From NCBI GenBank assembly GCA_036346405.1, contig CM070562.1, forward strand, positions 69,459,482 through 69,523,481: DNA of 64,000 nt. Direction: 5' to 3'. Shown here in pieces: positions 1-11,222 of the stretch (positions are counted from its first letter, which is position 1; every line of letters starts with the position of its first letter). Below the pieces are notes generated by a model. That model ran no database searches. It was not told the DNA's origin and worked only from the letters and a program-made list of their open reading frames with translations. This stretch comes from Phyllostachys edulis. Lineage: Eukaryota; Streptophyta; Magnoliopsida; Poales; Poaceae. The translations under genes were made by a program, and so were the position numbers.

Positions 1-545
1 AATTGGTGTAATAAATGCGTCTTTTCTTCATCGTCTAGACACATATTGATCCGTGGTATCCGCAATATGCATCTAAAAACTTAACATTTCACAACCCGCA
101 GAGAATCAACCAACCGATCGATGCGAGGTAAAGGAAAATCGCTTTTGGACAAGCTTTATTAAGATCAAGAAAGTTCACGACATACGCCATTTGCCGCTTG
201 ACTTTCTAACCATTACAGATTAGCCAACCATTCGGGTGGTTGACCTCTTATAAAGCCCGCTTAAGTAGCTTATCCATTCGATTTGATAGCATCTCGTCGA
301 TCAGGCAAATCTCCGTAATTTTTGTTTTACGGTACTTTGTCGCCGTAGCTAGCTCGCGGCTCGATCACCTCCCCGGGACTCCGCATGTCGGATGCTTGCC
401 ACGCCAAGACATCTGCGTTACCTTGGAGGAAGGTGATGAGGGTGTCTTCCTACTTGGGGTCGGAAGTATCCCCGATGCGAACAGTTTTCGAGGGCTCCCC
501 TGCGTCTAGAGGAACCTCTTTGACCTTGTCGTTCGGCTTTGGTGC
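1..545 (-). pseudogene. TAT-lineage Ty3/gypsy pol: PR-RT linker and RT N-terminus, broken
   Basis: Read on the - strand with frameshifts, this gives the linker preceding plant gypsy reverse transcriptase (KEVPLD, KTVRIG around 480-545; a degenerate DVLAWQASDM near 390-430). It then gives the RT start, with DLNKACPK around 130-170, DFPLPRIDRLVDS around 90-130 and a degraded SFLDAYCGYH near 30-60. These motifs are typical of TAT/Athila-type gypsy elements. The domain runs off the left edge before the catalytic aspartates. Frame changes and stops mean it cannot encode an active enzyme. It belongs with the protease and gag pieces at 669-2941 and 16103-16466. Confidence 0.75.
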
Positions 546-668
546 AGTTTTTAGGCTTCGACTTGTCGGGTCGGTTGTTGACTTTCTTCTCGAGTTGGTA
601 TTTGTCCAACCATCTCGAGGGATCGACGGCCGCAGTGTGCGCCATCTTCTTGTCACAATGAATTGTGA

Positions 669-1031
669 TTACTCCTTTGGGACTCGCATCTTAATACATT
701 GATACCCGTAATGAGTAGCCATTAGGAATTTTGCCAAAGTTGGTCGTCCGAGTATGGCGTTATATGCCGTATCGAAATCGACCACATCAAAGGAGATATT
801 CTCTGTCCTGAAATTACTTGGTGAACCAAATGTTAAAGGAAGAGAGACTTGGCCAATTGGTTTGGCTGAAGATCCCGGTACGATCCCATGGAAAGAGTAT
901 CGTACCGGTCTTACCTTAGTCCTGGGTACTTGCATCTCGTCCAGGGCACTCGTAAACAAGATGTTTAACGAGCTGCAACCATCAACCAAAACTCGATTGA
1001 CCCGACAATTGTTGATGGTGGGTTCGACCAC
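669..1031 (-). pseudogene. Ty3/gypsy retropepsin-like aspartic protease domain (fragment)
   Basis: A 120-codon open frame on the - strand contains VLVDGCSSLNIL, the retropepsin active-site region. Plant TAT/Athila elements commonly have VDGGSSLNIL here, so this copy has Cys in place of Gly. The downstream AILGRPTLAKFLMATHYGY is the second conserved segment of the fold. In a working element this domain would cleave the Gag-Pol polyprotein. It lies between gag (higher coordinates) and RT (lower coordinates), the expected gypsy order for a minus-strand element. The frame is open but isolated from its neighbours by frameshifts. Confidence 0.8.
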
Positions 1032-1285
1032 GATCGGATACCGACCTGGTCGAGTCGAAGGAATCGGGCAGTCACCCTTCTCAAAGGAGATGATGACTTC
1101 CGACCACTTCGGTTATTTATTGACGAGAGGAGGATCTATGGAGTTTACCTCACGTTCAGCAGCTTTAAGCTGTTGCTTTGATTCATATGCCGATGATCCC
1201 CCGTAGATGTGCTCGACGGTATGTTGTGGATCCTGGAACGGCATCTCCTCCTCCTCGTCTGAGGACTTATGACCACTCATTTGTC

Positions 1286-2686
1286 CTACCTGCTCGAGAG
1301 TGGGAAGTGGTCCTTTGCCGTTGTAGTAGTCTTCAAGCTTTCGTTGAAAGACCCGGCAGTTGCGAAGGTCATGTCCTTCCTTTTTATGAAAAGGACACCA
1401 CCTAGGCTTATCATTTTTTCGATCGGAGCGCTTACCTCCTTGGAACTGCTGGCTTGGAGTTTTTGACCCTTCGCCTTGTTCTTGGACTTTTTTGCTTTCT
1501 TATCTTTCTTCTTACCAATGTCACCTAGCTCTCGAGAGGTATTATCTTCTTGATTGATTGTGTTGTTCCATTCGACCGCCTCAGAGGCAGTCGCATACCG
1601 ATCAACCATCTCAAAGAGTTCAGTGATAGTGGTAGGAGGATTTAAAGCAATATCTTCTGTTATCCTTCTACTGCGGACTCCTTGCTTGAAAGCCCTGATG
1701 ACAGATCAGTTAGAAACTTCCGGAATTGAATTACGAACCTGACTAAAGCACTTGATGAATTGGCGCAAGGTCTCGTTGTCGCTCTGCCTCATCCGGGCAA
1801 GTCGCCCTCCTTCCTGTATGCATTGTAGGTGCCTTGGAATTTCGCCAAGAGAAGGTCGCAGAGGTGTTGCTAAGAATAGATCGACTCGAGTAGTTGGTTC
1901 AAGAACCACGATCGAGTAGACCCTTCGAGCATAGTTGGAAGGTAATTTGCCATTACATGTTCTCTCCTCCCGCCGCTTCTGACAAATTGTTGTATAGATT
2001 TGAAGGAATTCGATGGGATTTTGGAATCCATCGAACTTTTCCATGTACACTGGTCGAAAACGAGGTGGCCAAATAAGCTCGGAGATCAAAGTAAAATGCC
2101 CGACATCCAAGAATAATCTTCTTGGCCCCTTCTTTGCGGGAAAGAAGGGTTGATATCATCAAAGGTCGACTCGACGATACCCAAGAATAAAGTTGACTTG
2201 ACTGTAATAGGTCTCGGTCCCACGAGGGAATACTCTCGTAGTTCATCTCGCACCGCAGTTTCCATGCCTAATGGTGAGCGATCACCTCTCGAGGGGTTTG
2301 TTGATCATCACCGCTCGAAAGACATTTCTCCGAGTAGGAGATCGATGCGACTTCATCGCTTGCGCCGATTCTCGTGGTGATATGTTTGATCGACTGGTAG
2401 CTAAAGAAGTCGTATTGCTACAATTTCCTGAATGATGTCGGCGAGGTGCTTCCAGTCTTGCCATCGTGGACCAAAGCCTTTGTGCGATCTCTTCAACGAA
2501 GAGATCATATCCTTGCGCTCGGGCGAGTTCTTGAGTTGGATTCTCGAGCAAGTCATTGATGTGCTGGAGTTCTTGAGCTTCCTCTGATTGATATTGGATG
2601 CGCCCAAGCAAATTCTTCTGGGCTGCAATCTTCTTTCGTTGAATAGCCTCAAGATCTTCCATGTTAGACTCTTGAGGCTGCCTCAA
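1286..2686 (-). pseudogene. TAT-lineage gypsy gag (central and nucleocapsid region), frameshifted
   Basis: Several minus-strand frames line up as one gag. About 2280-2686 is a charged helical region (EAIQRKKIAAQKNLLGRIQ). About 1706-2110 is the retrotransposon-gag core (PVYMEKFDGFQNPIEFLQIY, then SDNETLRQFIKCFSQVRNSI). About 1340-1400 holds a nucleocapsid motif CPFHKKEGHDLRNC in a shifted frame. Gag would form the cytoplasmic virus-like particle and bind element RNA. At least three frame changes show this copy is dead. It is continuous with the protease at 669-1031 and with the N-terminal pieces at 2683-2941 and 16103-16466. Confidence 0.75.
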
Positions 2687-2941
2687 TGGAGTGCGAGTAT
2701 GTCGAGGATTTTCCTCGCGTTCATGAAGGTGTTGGTCCTGTCCACCATCGGTGGTGCCCTTGCCATTGTCACGAGGAGGCGCAGTGCGTGATCTTCGGGG
2801 AGTGTCCCTAGCTTGGTCTCTAGAAGAGTGACCTTGATCTGAGGGAAGGACGAAGACCTCCTACTGATGATTCTCACTTGCGCTCGAGGCCTCCCCGCTT
2901 GAGGAGTAGTCGAGAGACACCATCTGGCGACTTGGAGCAAT
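2687..2941 (-). pseudogene. gypsy gag N-terminal part, left of nested insertion
   Basis: The minus-strand reading contains IAPSRQMVSLDYSSSGEASS ending exactly at the insertion point at 2941. It is continuous in sense with the EFPYLEG-type reading at 16103-16150 once the 2942-16102 element and one GCAAT copy are removed. It is the acidic/serine-rich N-terminal stretch of the same gag as 1286-2686. No domain is recognised in it. Confidence 0.6.
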
Positions 2942-5091
2942 TGTGACGAACCACCCTGTGATATACAGCAAAGGTCCGGGAGGACCCCTTTGTTTTTTTT
3001 TTTGCGGTACTTCCCGAGGGAGGTCTACCAGGACCTCCCAGGAGGTCTGCAAGACCTCCCGGAGGTCGTGGCCAACCACCGATTGGTAGCACCTCTTAGT
3101 ATATCACAGAGAGGTCCGACAGACCTCCTGTGCTAAGTCCCGAGGACCTCCCGGAGGTCCGCCTCTGCACCGAGCTAGTCCCAGAAGCAGTTGGCTAGCT
3201 CAAGACAGATCCAAAGACAAGTGTAATCAAATCCATACACAAGCTAAGAGGAGCAAGAGACAAAACAATAAATATAAATATATTAAGGACCAAACCGCCA
3301 AGCTTTACAGAGATGCCTCAAGGGCTACAAATGAATAACAGAAGCAATGAAAGCAAAGCTTCAACGATAGGTCCAACCGATCAGCCCATCGCTATCGAGT
3401 GGAGGACATCCCCTAGGTCTCAAGGTCTCCAAAGACCTCTTCTTCATCGAGCTTTGAGCTCCTCGAACCTCCTGCAATGCCGATATGAACAGAGGGCAAA
3501 AGCCATGAGTACATTGAATGTACTCAAGAAGCCGTGAGGAATGTATGCATTAGATAATTATGCAAGGCTTGCCAAAAGAGAGTCAGAAGGTTAGTTGCAT
3601 AAAGCGGTGTTTGACAATAAGTAATAAGTAGATTGAAAAGCTCAAGTTAAAACATTAGTACATAAATACATTTGATTTAAAGGGCCGTGAGCACCCGCCA
3701 CACCCAAAGACACCCCGAGCACCCACTCCAGACTACCCAAGCCAACTGTGGGAGGTCCGGTCATACCCATGACCAGACCTCTCCCACGACCACCCCGAGC
3801 ACCCACTCCAGAGTTCCCCAACCAGCCCTCGACCAACTAGTGAGCCACCATGACCCCTCCGAGCCGCCAAGGTCTCTTCAAGGCAAAGCCATGACCTCTC
3901 ACCCAAGTGTCCAGGAGCACAAGTTCACAAAGCTACCCCTTGCACCATTTCATCGAAAGCATGTCCATAACCAAGGACTTGGCTATTCAATAGATTTTAC
4001 ACTGCAGAGGTGTACAACTTACCCACAATCCACGATCTCTCCAAAGGACGGGTTCCGGCCACCCTTGCTCACTTCAAGGTGAGCACCGAGAGCGACAAGG
4101 CTTTTTACAAAGCTTTGAATTGACTAGGCTGCCCGCTAAGGTTTCGCTAATCCCCTTTGGTCTAGAAGTCCGCAGGTTATGGGTGCCCTCTGCGCCAACT
4201 AATCACACGCCAACCCAAAGAGCCCCAAGCCAATCCATTGCTAATTATTCAGCCTGCACTATTCCCATAAAATGATCTTGTGGTTGCAATCGATTGGCCT
4301 GATCAACAGACACAAAGTAAAGTCCTTATTTGTGCTCAGCAAGACATCCACAACCCCAAAATGAAGCATCCACTACTCACTCCCGACCTTCTTGCCCGAA
4401 AGCAAAACAATTTGTAATTAACCCCGCCAAAAGACCACCCGGTCTCCGCACAACAATTATTAATGTGATCTCGCACCACAATCAACACAACTTAGGCATC
4501 CCGCCATAGTTGCTTAACAATGGCACCAACCACGTGTTCCATATTTCAATTAGTCAAGATTATTAATTGATGAGGCATGATTCACGCATCCACGGTTTCT
4601 AAAGCAAGGCTAAGCATACAACATACGGTCCCAAAGTTGGCAATAACAAGGAATACCAACCAAAATATCCATCCTAAGGTGTCCAAAGAGTTCATGTCAA
4701 CATGATCGGCTCAAGTATATCAAGGAGGCATAATGTCAAGTAGGAGGATAGCTACGCCCAAAACATGCTTTATAAAGATAGCCATGCAAGTTTAATGAAT
4801 CAAAATAGCTTTGCAAAGTGGGATCAAGATGATCAAGGGCCACGACTTGCCTCTGTTGGAGAAAGAAAAGCTTGGTCAAGGAGCTTGATTCACGAAGTTC
4901 TCAACGATCACCCGAGATCTACACGTTCGCAAAAAGAAACCAAATAAGCAAATAATTTCCAAGAAAACCAAAAGAACTTACTCAAAACCAAGAGAGAAGA
5001 GGAGATCCACAGGAGGAGGAGGAGATCCACCAGTCAGAAGGAACCGAGGAGTTGAAATGAGGAGCAGGAGGAGGCGGTGTTCTCCGGTGCT

Positions 5092-5099
5092 CTATTTAA
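5092..5099 (-). promoter_or_regulatory. TATA-like box of 3' LTR
   Basis: CTCTTTAAATAGAGC on the - strand lies directly downstream of the 36-bp array. It is repeated exactly in the other LTR at 13367-13374. Transcription would start about 30 bp lower in coordinate, near 5060. Confidence 0.55.
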
Positions 5100-5404
5100 A
5101 GAGCAAGGGAACAGAGCACCAACCCAAAGAAGCTACTGTGTTCAAGGTTTTAGGACAAAGGCACACCGCCACAAGGTACTAAAAGAAATAAAGAAAGCAA
5201 GGGATGTGACACAAAGTAGAAAAAGAGTAAAAGGTAGGGGCAAGATTTAATGTGACTCACCCACATTAATGCACTAGGACCGCCAAAGGGCGATCCAAAG
5301 GTGCGCAGACTACCAAAGGACATGGTCCACGGTCCAAATAGGAGGTCCAAGGAGGAGGTCCAAGAAGGAGGTCTCATGAGGAGGTCCTAGGACCAAAAGT
5401 GAGG

Positions 5405-6240
5405 TCTAGACCGCAAAGGTCTAAACACAAAAGGGGAGGTCGAAACCTAAAGGAGGTCCAAACACAACAAGGAGGTCTGAACCTAAAGGAGGTCCAACAC
5501 AACAGGGAGGTCTGAACCTAGAGGAGGTCCAAACACAATAAGGAGGTTTGAACCCAAAGGAGGTCCAACACAACAGGAGGTCTCGAACCCAGAGGAGGTC
5601 CAAACACAACAAGGAGGTCTCGAACCCAAAGGAGGTCCAAACACAACAGGAGGTCTCGAACCCAGAGGAGGTCCAAACACAACAGGAGGTCTCGAACCCG
5701 AGGAGGTCCAAACACAACAAGGAGGTCTCGAACCCAAAGGAGGTCCAACACAACAGGAGGTCTCGAACCCAGAGGAGGTCCAAACACAACAAGGAGGTCT
5801 CGAACCCAAAGGAGGTCCAAACACAACAGGAGGTCTAAACCCAGAGGAGGTCCAAACACAACAAGGAGGTCTCGAACCCAAAGGAGGTCCAAACACAACA
5901 GGAGGTCTCGAACCCAAAGGAGGTCCAACACAACAGGAGGTCTCGAACCCAGAGGAGGTCCAAACACAACAGGAGGTCTCGAACCCGAGGAGGTCCAAAC
6001 ACAACAAGGAGGTCTCGAACCCAAAGGAGGTCCAACACAACAGGAGGTCTCGAACCCAGAGGAGGTCCAAACACAACAAGGAGGTCTCGAACCCAAAGGA
6101 GGTCCAAACACAACAGGAGGTCTCGAACCCAGAGGAGGTCCAAACACAACAGGAGGTCTCGAACCCGAGGAGGTCCAAACACAACAAGGGGTCTCGAACC
6201 CAGAGGAGGTCCAAACACAACAGGAGGTCTAGACCACAAA
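5405..6240 (-). repeat. Roughly 36-bp minisatellite in U3 of left LTR
   Basis: About two dozen copies of a 35-38 bp unit alternate GGAGGTCTCGAACCCA and GGAGGTCCAAACACAAC. The unit length is near a multiple of three, so long spurious reading frames appear on the - strand in all three frames. The array ends about 300 bp upstream of the LTR TATA-like box. The homologous array in the right LTR is 13675-14580. Confidence 0.92.
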
Positions 6241-7009
6241 GGTCAAAACACAAAGAGGTCCTAAGGATATGAGGTCCAAAAGACAAAAGATAGCCGGACT
6301 TCAAGGAAGATCCAACCTCAAACAGATCTAGACCCCAAGGAGGTTTAAATCACGAGAGAACCAGACCTCAAAAGAGGTCCCAAGCGCAAGGGGTAAGGCG
6401 CCGAGGAGGCGCCGAGAGCAAGGAGGTCCCGACGGTCAAAATCTCCCAAAAGGGAAAATCCGACGGCCAAGATATCAAAAGGAGAGGACCCAATGGTCAA
6501 GATCGAAAGGCAAAGGGAGGTCCTGGCGCCAAGATCTCAAAAGAAGAGCCCGAACGCCAAGATCTCAAAACGGAGGACCTCGGTCTAGATCAAAGGGTGC
6601 GGGAGGTCCCGACGGTCAAGGATATTCAAGATTAGGAGGGTGGTCTTTACAAAAGACCAAAGAAGGATCGAGGAGGTGGTCCTTGCAAAACAGCCGTGGG
6701 AGGTCCTCGATCAAGAAAACGCGCGAAGAAAGCAGAGCCGCTCGATCGTAATCGGGCGGTCCAGAAGGAAAGGAACGTTTGGACCATCCAAACGTCACTG
6801 CTAGCTTGAGCCGCCGATCCAGATCGGATGGCGCTGAACGAGGGGCCGTTTCGACCGAGCGAACAGATCAAGAAGGCTAGGCTGCTCGATGATCGGACGG
6901 CCCTTTGGTGAGAAAGGTAAAGCCTTAAGCGATATGACCACAAGAGTCAAAGAGGGTCCAAGCGCTAAGGAGGTCTTGGGCTTGAGGAGGTCTCGACCTT
7001 GATCCAACG

Positions 7010-7390
7010 AAGGAGGACCTCGACGGCTAAGATCTCAGAGAGGAGGTCCTAACGGCCAGATCTCAACAAGGGGGAGGTCTGAGCGGCTAAGATCTCCAGA
7101 GAGGAGGTCCTAACGGCCAGATCTCAACAAGGGGAGGTCTGAGCGGCTAAGATCTCCAGAGAGGAGGTCCTAACGGCCAGATCTCAACAAGGGGGAGGTC
7201 TGAGCGGCTAAGATCTCCAGAGAGGAGGTCCTAACGGCCAGATCTCAACAAGGGGGAGGTCTGAGCGGCTAAGATCTCCAGAGAGGAGGTCCTAACGGCC
7301 ATATCTCAACAAGGGGGAGGTCTGAGCGGCTAAGATCTCCAGAGAGGAGGTCCTAACGGCCAGATCTCAACAAGGGGGAGGTCTGTATGA
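7010..7390 (-). repeat. Roughly 61-bp tandem repeat in U3 of left LTR (six copies)
   Basis: Six near-identical units contain CTAACGGCCAGATCTCAAC and GAGCGGCTAAGATCTCCAG. The right LTR has about five copies at 15362-15680, so the array changed length after or during insertion. Confidence 0.9.
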
Positions 7391-7812
7391 ACACAGGGGA
7401 GATCCAAAGAGGCAAGGGGAGGTCCCAAAGGAACTCTGGGACGCCCAAATGACCTCAGAGGTTACAAGAGAACGCTAAGAGAGGTCCACGGGGAGGTCCA
7501 AACAAAGAAAGAGGTTTAGACCAAGGGAAGATCCGGTCAAAGATGAAAGCTTAGACCCAAGGGAGGATGTCTCCAAAAAGGGAGGAGAGACTATCCTGGA
7601 GGACAAACAAGGCCAGTAGAGAAAAAGAGGCTAAAAGCCAAAGAACAAAGAATAACTCCAAATTTCAACCAGAAGGGATTAATTTGAAATTTGGTTAGTT
7701 CAAGTTAAACCTCCAAATTTCTCAAATCTTCAAATTAAGCTTTGAACTCTCAACAAAAGCTTAATGGTTATTATTTTTACAAGCTTTTCAAAATTCGAAA
7801 ACGGACGTTACA

Positions 7813-7835
7813 AACCTACTCCCCTTAAAGGGAAT
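7813..7835 (-). other. Polypurine tract and pol tail of LARD-like element
   Basis: On the - strand TTTAAGGGGAGTAGGTT immediately precedes the 3' LTR start TGTAACG. It follows CCGAATCTCGGGG, the kind of tail (ESRGRDS-like) that ends pol in Tekay/Del gypsy elements. Confidence 0.7.
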
Positions 7836-8900
7836 CTCGACCCCGAGATTCGGGCTGACTAGAGAATGGGTTAGGGAACCGGGTTTCACCCACTCTTCCA
7901 GAAACTTTCTCTTTTGAGTGGGGCAAACCAAACTATTACTGCGCTGACCAGGGACTCACCAGGAGCTGGGTCGAGCAAAAACGCCCACACCAGAGAAGGT
8001 CCGAATCCTACGGAATCCTGGATGTAAGCTTAGGATTCAAAACAAGGTTCACAAGGATGTATGAGGTCCACGAGAACACGGGAGGTCCAAGGAAGGGACA
8101 AATTGAGCCAAACAGGGCTCTCGGAAAACAAAAATGGTTGGAAACACCAACTCGAGCTGAGAGCCAAGGAGTGGTTGTGACCCAAAAGACAAGAGGTAAG
8201 AACCAAGGGTAAGTTCAAACCAAGAGGGAGGTCTAAACATTAGAGAGATTCAAACCCGCAGAGGTGGTCTGGTTAGAAGAGAGGGAAAGATCCCAGTTTA
8301 AGGGAGATGCAAAGGATTCAAGGGGGGTTCAATTGATCTTAGGGAGACCAATTGAACGCAGGAGGCTCAAAGTAGCAAAGAAGAGGTCCAAACAAGCATG
8401 AAGAGGTTTAGATGGACCCAAGAGATTCGAACCAACAAAGGAGGTTTGAGCCCCTAGAGTCAAACAAAGGGGTGGTGGTCCAGAGAACAAGCACCGGCCA
8501 AAGAATAACACGAAGCAAAACAAGGAAAGGGAGGAACTCCCAAATTCAAAAGGAACCGTTGCAAGGTTCACCGAGGTCTCGAGGACTTGACTTGAAGCTC
8601 GGGAGGAGCTACCTTCTTCGGGGACGAGAGGGCATCGGCAAAGTAAATGACCCCACCGCCGCATTCAAACACCGGATTCCTTGGGCGCATTTGGCGCTTT
8701 TGGGTTGTGTTGCCGTCTTTGTTGTCCATGGTATGATCACCCCGAGGAATAGTGGAAGGAGGTGCCGCCACCGAGGTTCCGAGGGTGATAGGAGGTCTTA
8801 GGTGCCGACGCCTCGCAGAAATCCTAGCTCACGAGGAAGTCCTTGATGAATAGTAGGTTGTGACACACTTGTCCTAAAGATCTCATGGAGGTTCTGCTGA
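7836..8900 (-). other. Noncoding internal region of LARD-like element
   Basis: About 1.1 kb between the polypurine tract and the zinc-knuckle region. GGAGGTC-type words recur here too (8040-8480). No pol domain can be read on either strand; the open frames are short and unlike known proteins. RT, RNase H and the integrase core appear deleted. Confidence 0.6.
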
Positions 8901-8911
8901 TGAAGCTTTCT

Positions 8912-9812
8912 TCAGGCATTTGTCGGGCGGCGTCCTTTCTCCCGCAAATAAAAACAGTAACATCCGAGGCACAAGGACTTCTTTTGTGATTGGCTTTCAA
9001 GGATGAGCCGGGAGTGATAAACCCAGAGAATGTCAGACATCGATTTCTTGCGCCCCGCAAATCCAAGCTCCCGAGGGCACACAACCGAGACAAAACCTTC
9101 TGCTTCTTCTACCGGCCGGGTTATTGTAGCAATTAGAGTGGCTTCGAAGGTCGTCAAGATAGAGCGTTGAACCACTTTTGGTGCATCGGCCGCAAATGGC
9201 CCACTTCTTGACAACGAAAACACCGAACTTCGCCTCGAGGTCTTATTCGCAAAGTCCGATCATCAAGATTGTCTCGAGGCTTCGCATCGCTGGGTAAAAA
9301 GCTGATTTTGAGGGCTTTGACATCAAACTATTGGAGTTTTCTTGAGCCGAGGTCGCTTCTCACAAGTCTTGTGGCTACTTGCGCCTTCTTGATCTTGATT
9401 TATCCTCTTTCTTGAGCCCGAGGTCCCGCCGACCACAAGGAGCTTCGAAGTTGAACGCTTCGGGTGAACTTTTTGGAACTTGGCCCTTCGGTCCCGGCTT
9501 CCAGAGCTGAAATGGTCGGGGTGGTGGTGGTAGAGTCGACATCATGAAGTTTCGTTCACCATTGTCGTGAGGGCGACAATGGTTTGGTTCTCACGATCCA
9601 CCAAGCTAACTAGGGTCAGCCGCAGCTTGATTCTGTTGAGCCATCATTTGATTCATATTTCGCATCACCGTGCTCATCAACCGAGTCCGAGCCGCCAAAA
9701 ACCGATTCAAGTTTGGATCTGCAGGGCCGCTAGAGGAGGAGGTGCAAGAGGGTCGATACCGCATTGGGGCCTTCGATTCACTAAGGCTTGCCGAGGATCT
9801 AGTCGGGTCCAT
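8912..9812 (-). pseudogene. Degenerate Tekay-like gag: N-terminus and CCHC knuckles
   Basis: The frame starting at 9812 (MDPTRSSASL, then MRNMNQMMAQQNQAAA) resembles the Gln-rich N-terminus of Tekay/Del gag proteins. Around 9190-9230 the - strand reads CFRCQEVGHLRPMH, a zinc knuckle with the last Cys replaced by His. A second, more decayed Cys-rich segment lies near 8930-8990. The central retrotransposon-gag fold between them is not recognisable and frameshifts abound. Nucleic-acid binding is the family role; this copy is unlikely to make a full Gag. The tandem-knuckle layout resembles 56871-57566 in the other Tekay-like element. Confidence 0.6.
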
Positions 9813-9839
9813 CTTGGAACAAACCTCGCCAAAGTTTAA

Positions 9840-11208
9840 GGGATAAGAAGGAGAAGCACCAAGGAAGAGAGGGAAAACACTTAGGTGAGAAAGAACGAGG
9901 GAGCCAGATGGAGCATCCTAGTCGGGAAAGGTAGGTTAAACCCGAGGAAACAAGAGGCCAAGGGGCCAAAAGAGGTAGAAGGCACAATAGGATCTCCCAT
10001 CGAGCTCTTATTTGCTTAACTAACTAAACAAAACCGAGGGGACCACTAAATGTAAGAAAACCAAACAACAACGCCTAAAGGGGTTTGGGTCGATTAACAA
10101 ACTCCTAACAACAAGAGGTCCAATGATGTCCTTGGAGAGCAAGGACAACGCCGCCACTTCCCCAAAAAGCTTCTTTTTTCTCAGAGTTACTTGCCACCAC
10201 CAAGGGTTGGGTGCTAGCCAAGAGCCAGAAACGGCCTTCCTAACTTGGCTAGGTCCTAAACCTATGATTAAGGAGGTCCACCAAATGACTTATCTTAAAG
10301 ACATCCATTTAGAACAACCACCAAACGATTAATCTCCCTAATGTTGGTAAATCAACAAGATTCTTGATTTCTACCTAGGTCGGCTTAAGCAAATCCACAA
10401 TTAAGACTTTAATTGCATGCTCCTTTGTTCCATATCAAAAGGATTCTCAATCCAACCATCACTTTCAGATTAAGAGACCTAGAATCACCTCCTCGATTCA
10501 CCAAAATCCAACAATTAGGTAGGTTTTCCCAAAGTCTTCCTTTAATACACAATTTTGATTGATCCACCAATCATTTTCACCAATTATCCAAAGAAAAGTT
10601 ATAATTATATCGCCATCAAGGGTAAACCTCGCACACAAAGTCCATACTCGATCAAGCTTCCAACCAAACGCTATAATTCACTCTAGAATCGATGAAAGTC
10701 TAAAATCTTTCAATAATCCCATCAAGAACTCACAATCCTACATCTCCTAGGATCCATTTACAACCTTTATCTTAGCAAAGAATCCCCAAAATCTCCAATT
10801 CTCAAGATCAACTCAAAAGGCTTCTTTCAAGCTACCAAGCTTGGCATCCAACACCTAGGTTATTCTCGCAACGCAACTCTTGAGAAACCAGAGCCACTCA
10901 CTACACCAACCGCTGTCGGTCGGCAAAGACTAGGACACGAGGGTTCGGTCCTATAGCGGTTCTCGAGGTAAGGAGGTCAAATTAAATTCAAATTAGAGTT
11001 CCAGAAAGGATAAGATTCGAGAATCGAAAGGTGAGATAAGAAGGAATAGAGTAAGACGAGAAAAGATCAAGCAAGATGAGACTAGAGTAGAACAAGACAA
11101 GAGGAGAACCACTAAGCCAGCTTTTAAGTTGGTTTGATTTAGAAAATAGTTTTGAAACAAACTAAAACGACCATGCTAATTAAGGTTACGTCCAACAGTC
11201 GATATGGA
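9840..11208 (-). other. Long untranslated leader of LARD-like element
   Basis: About 1.37 kb between the primer site and the gag remnant holds only short frames and AT-rich, C/A-rich sequence. No known domain is seen. A long leader is usual in grass gypsy elements and may hold dimerisation and packaging signals, but none can be named from sequence alone. Confidence 0.5.
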
Positions 11209-11222
11209 GCTCTGATACCACC
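11209..11222 (-). other. Primer-binding site, initiator Met tRNA
   Basis: On the - strand TGGTATCAGAGC, the complement of the 3' end of plant initiator tRNA-Met, lies two bases from the end of the right LTR. This fixes the element orientation as minus and identifies 11223-16102 as the 5' LTR. Confidence 0.9.

Larger units (their letters stand above)
2942..7812 (-). repeat. 3' LTR of LARD-like element
   Basis: The reading direction is from 7812 down to 2942. U3 (7812 to about 5100) contains two tandem arrays, at 7010-7390 and 5405-6240. It is followed by a TATA-like TTTAAATA at 5092-5099. Downstream come a GTAAGT 5' splice site (exon end at 4982), a dyad module at 3957-4030, and a terminal stretch rich in GGAGGTC. 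It differs from its partner LTR by few substitutions but many 1-2 base indels. Confidence 0.9.

Noticed and set aside
5405..6240. Regular repeats reminiscent of a CRISPR array
   Set aside because: Units are contiguous degenerate repeats without unique spacers, inside a plant LTR.
5483..6304. 273-codon minus-strand open frame, and similar ones at 5518-6147 and 13717-14532
   Set aside because: They are translations of the 36-bp minisatellite in different frames. Unit length divisible by three keeps all frames open. No start context or domain.
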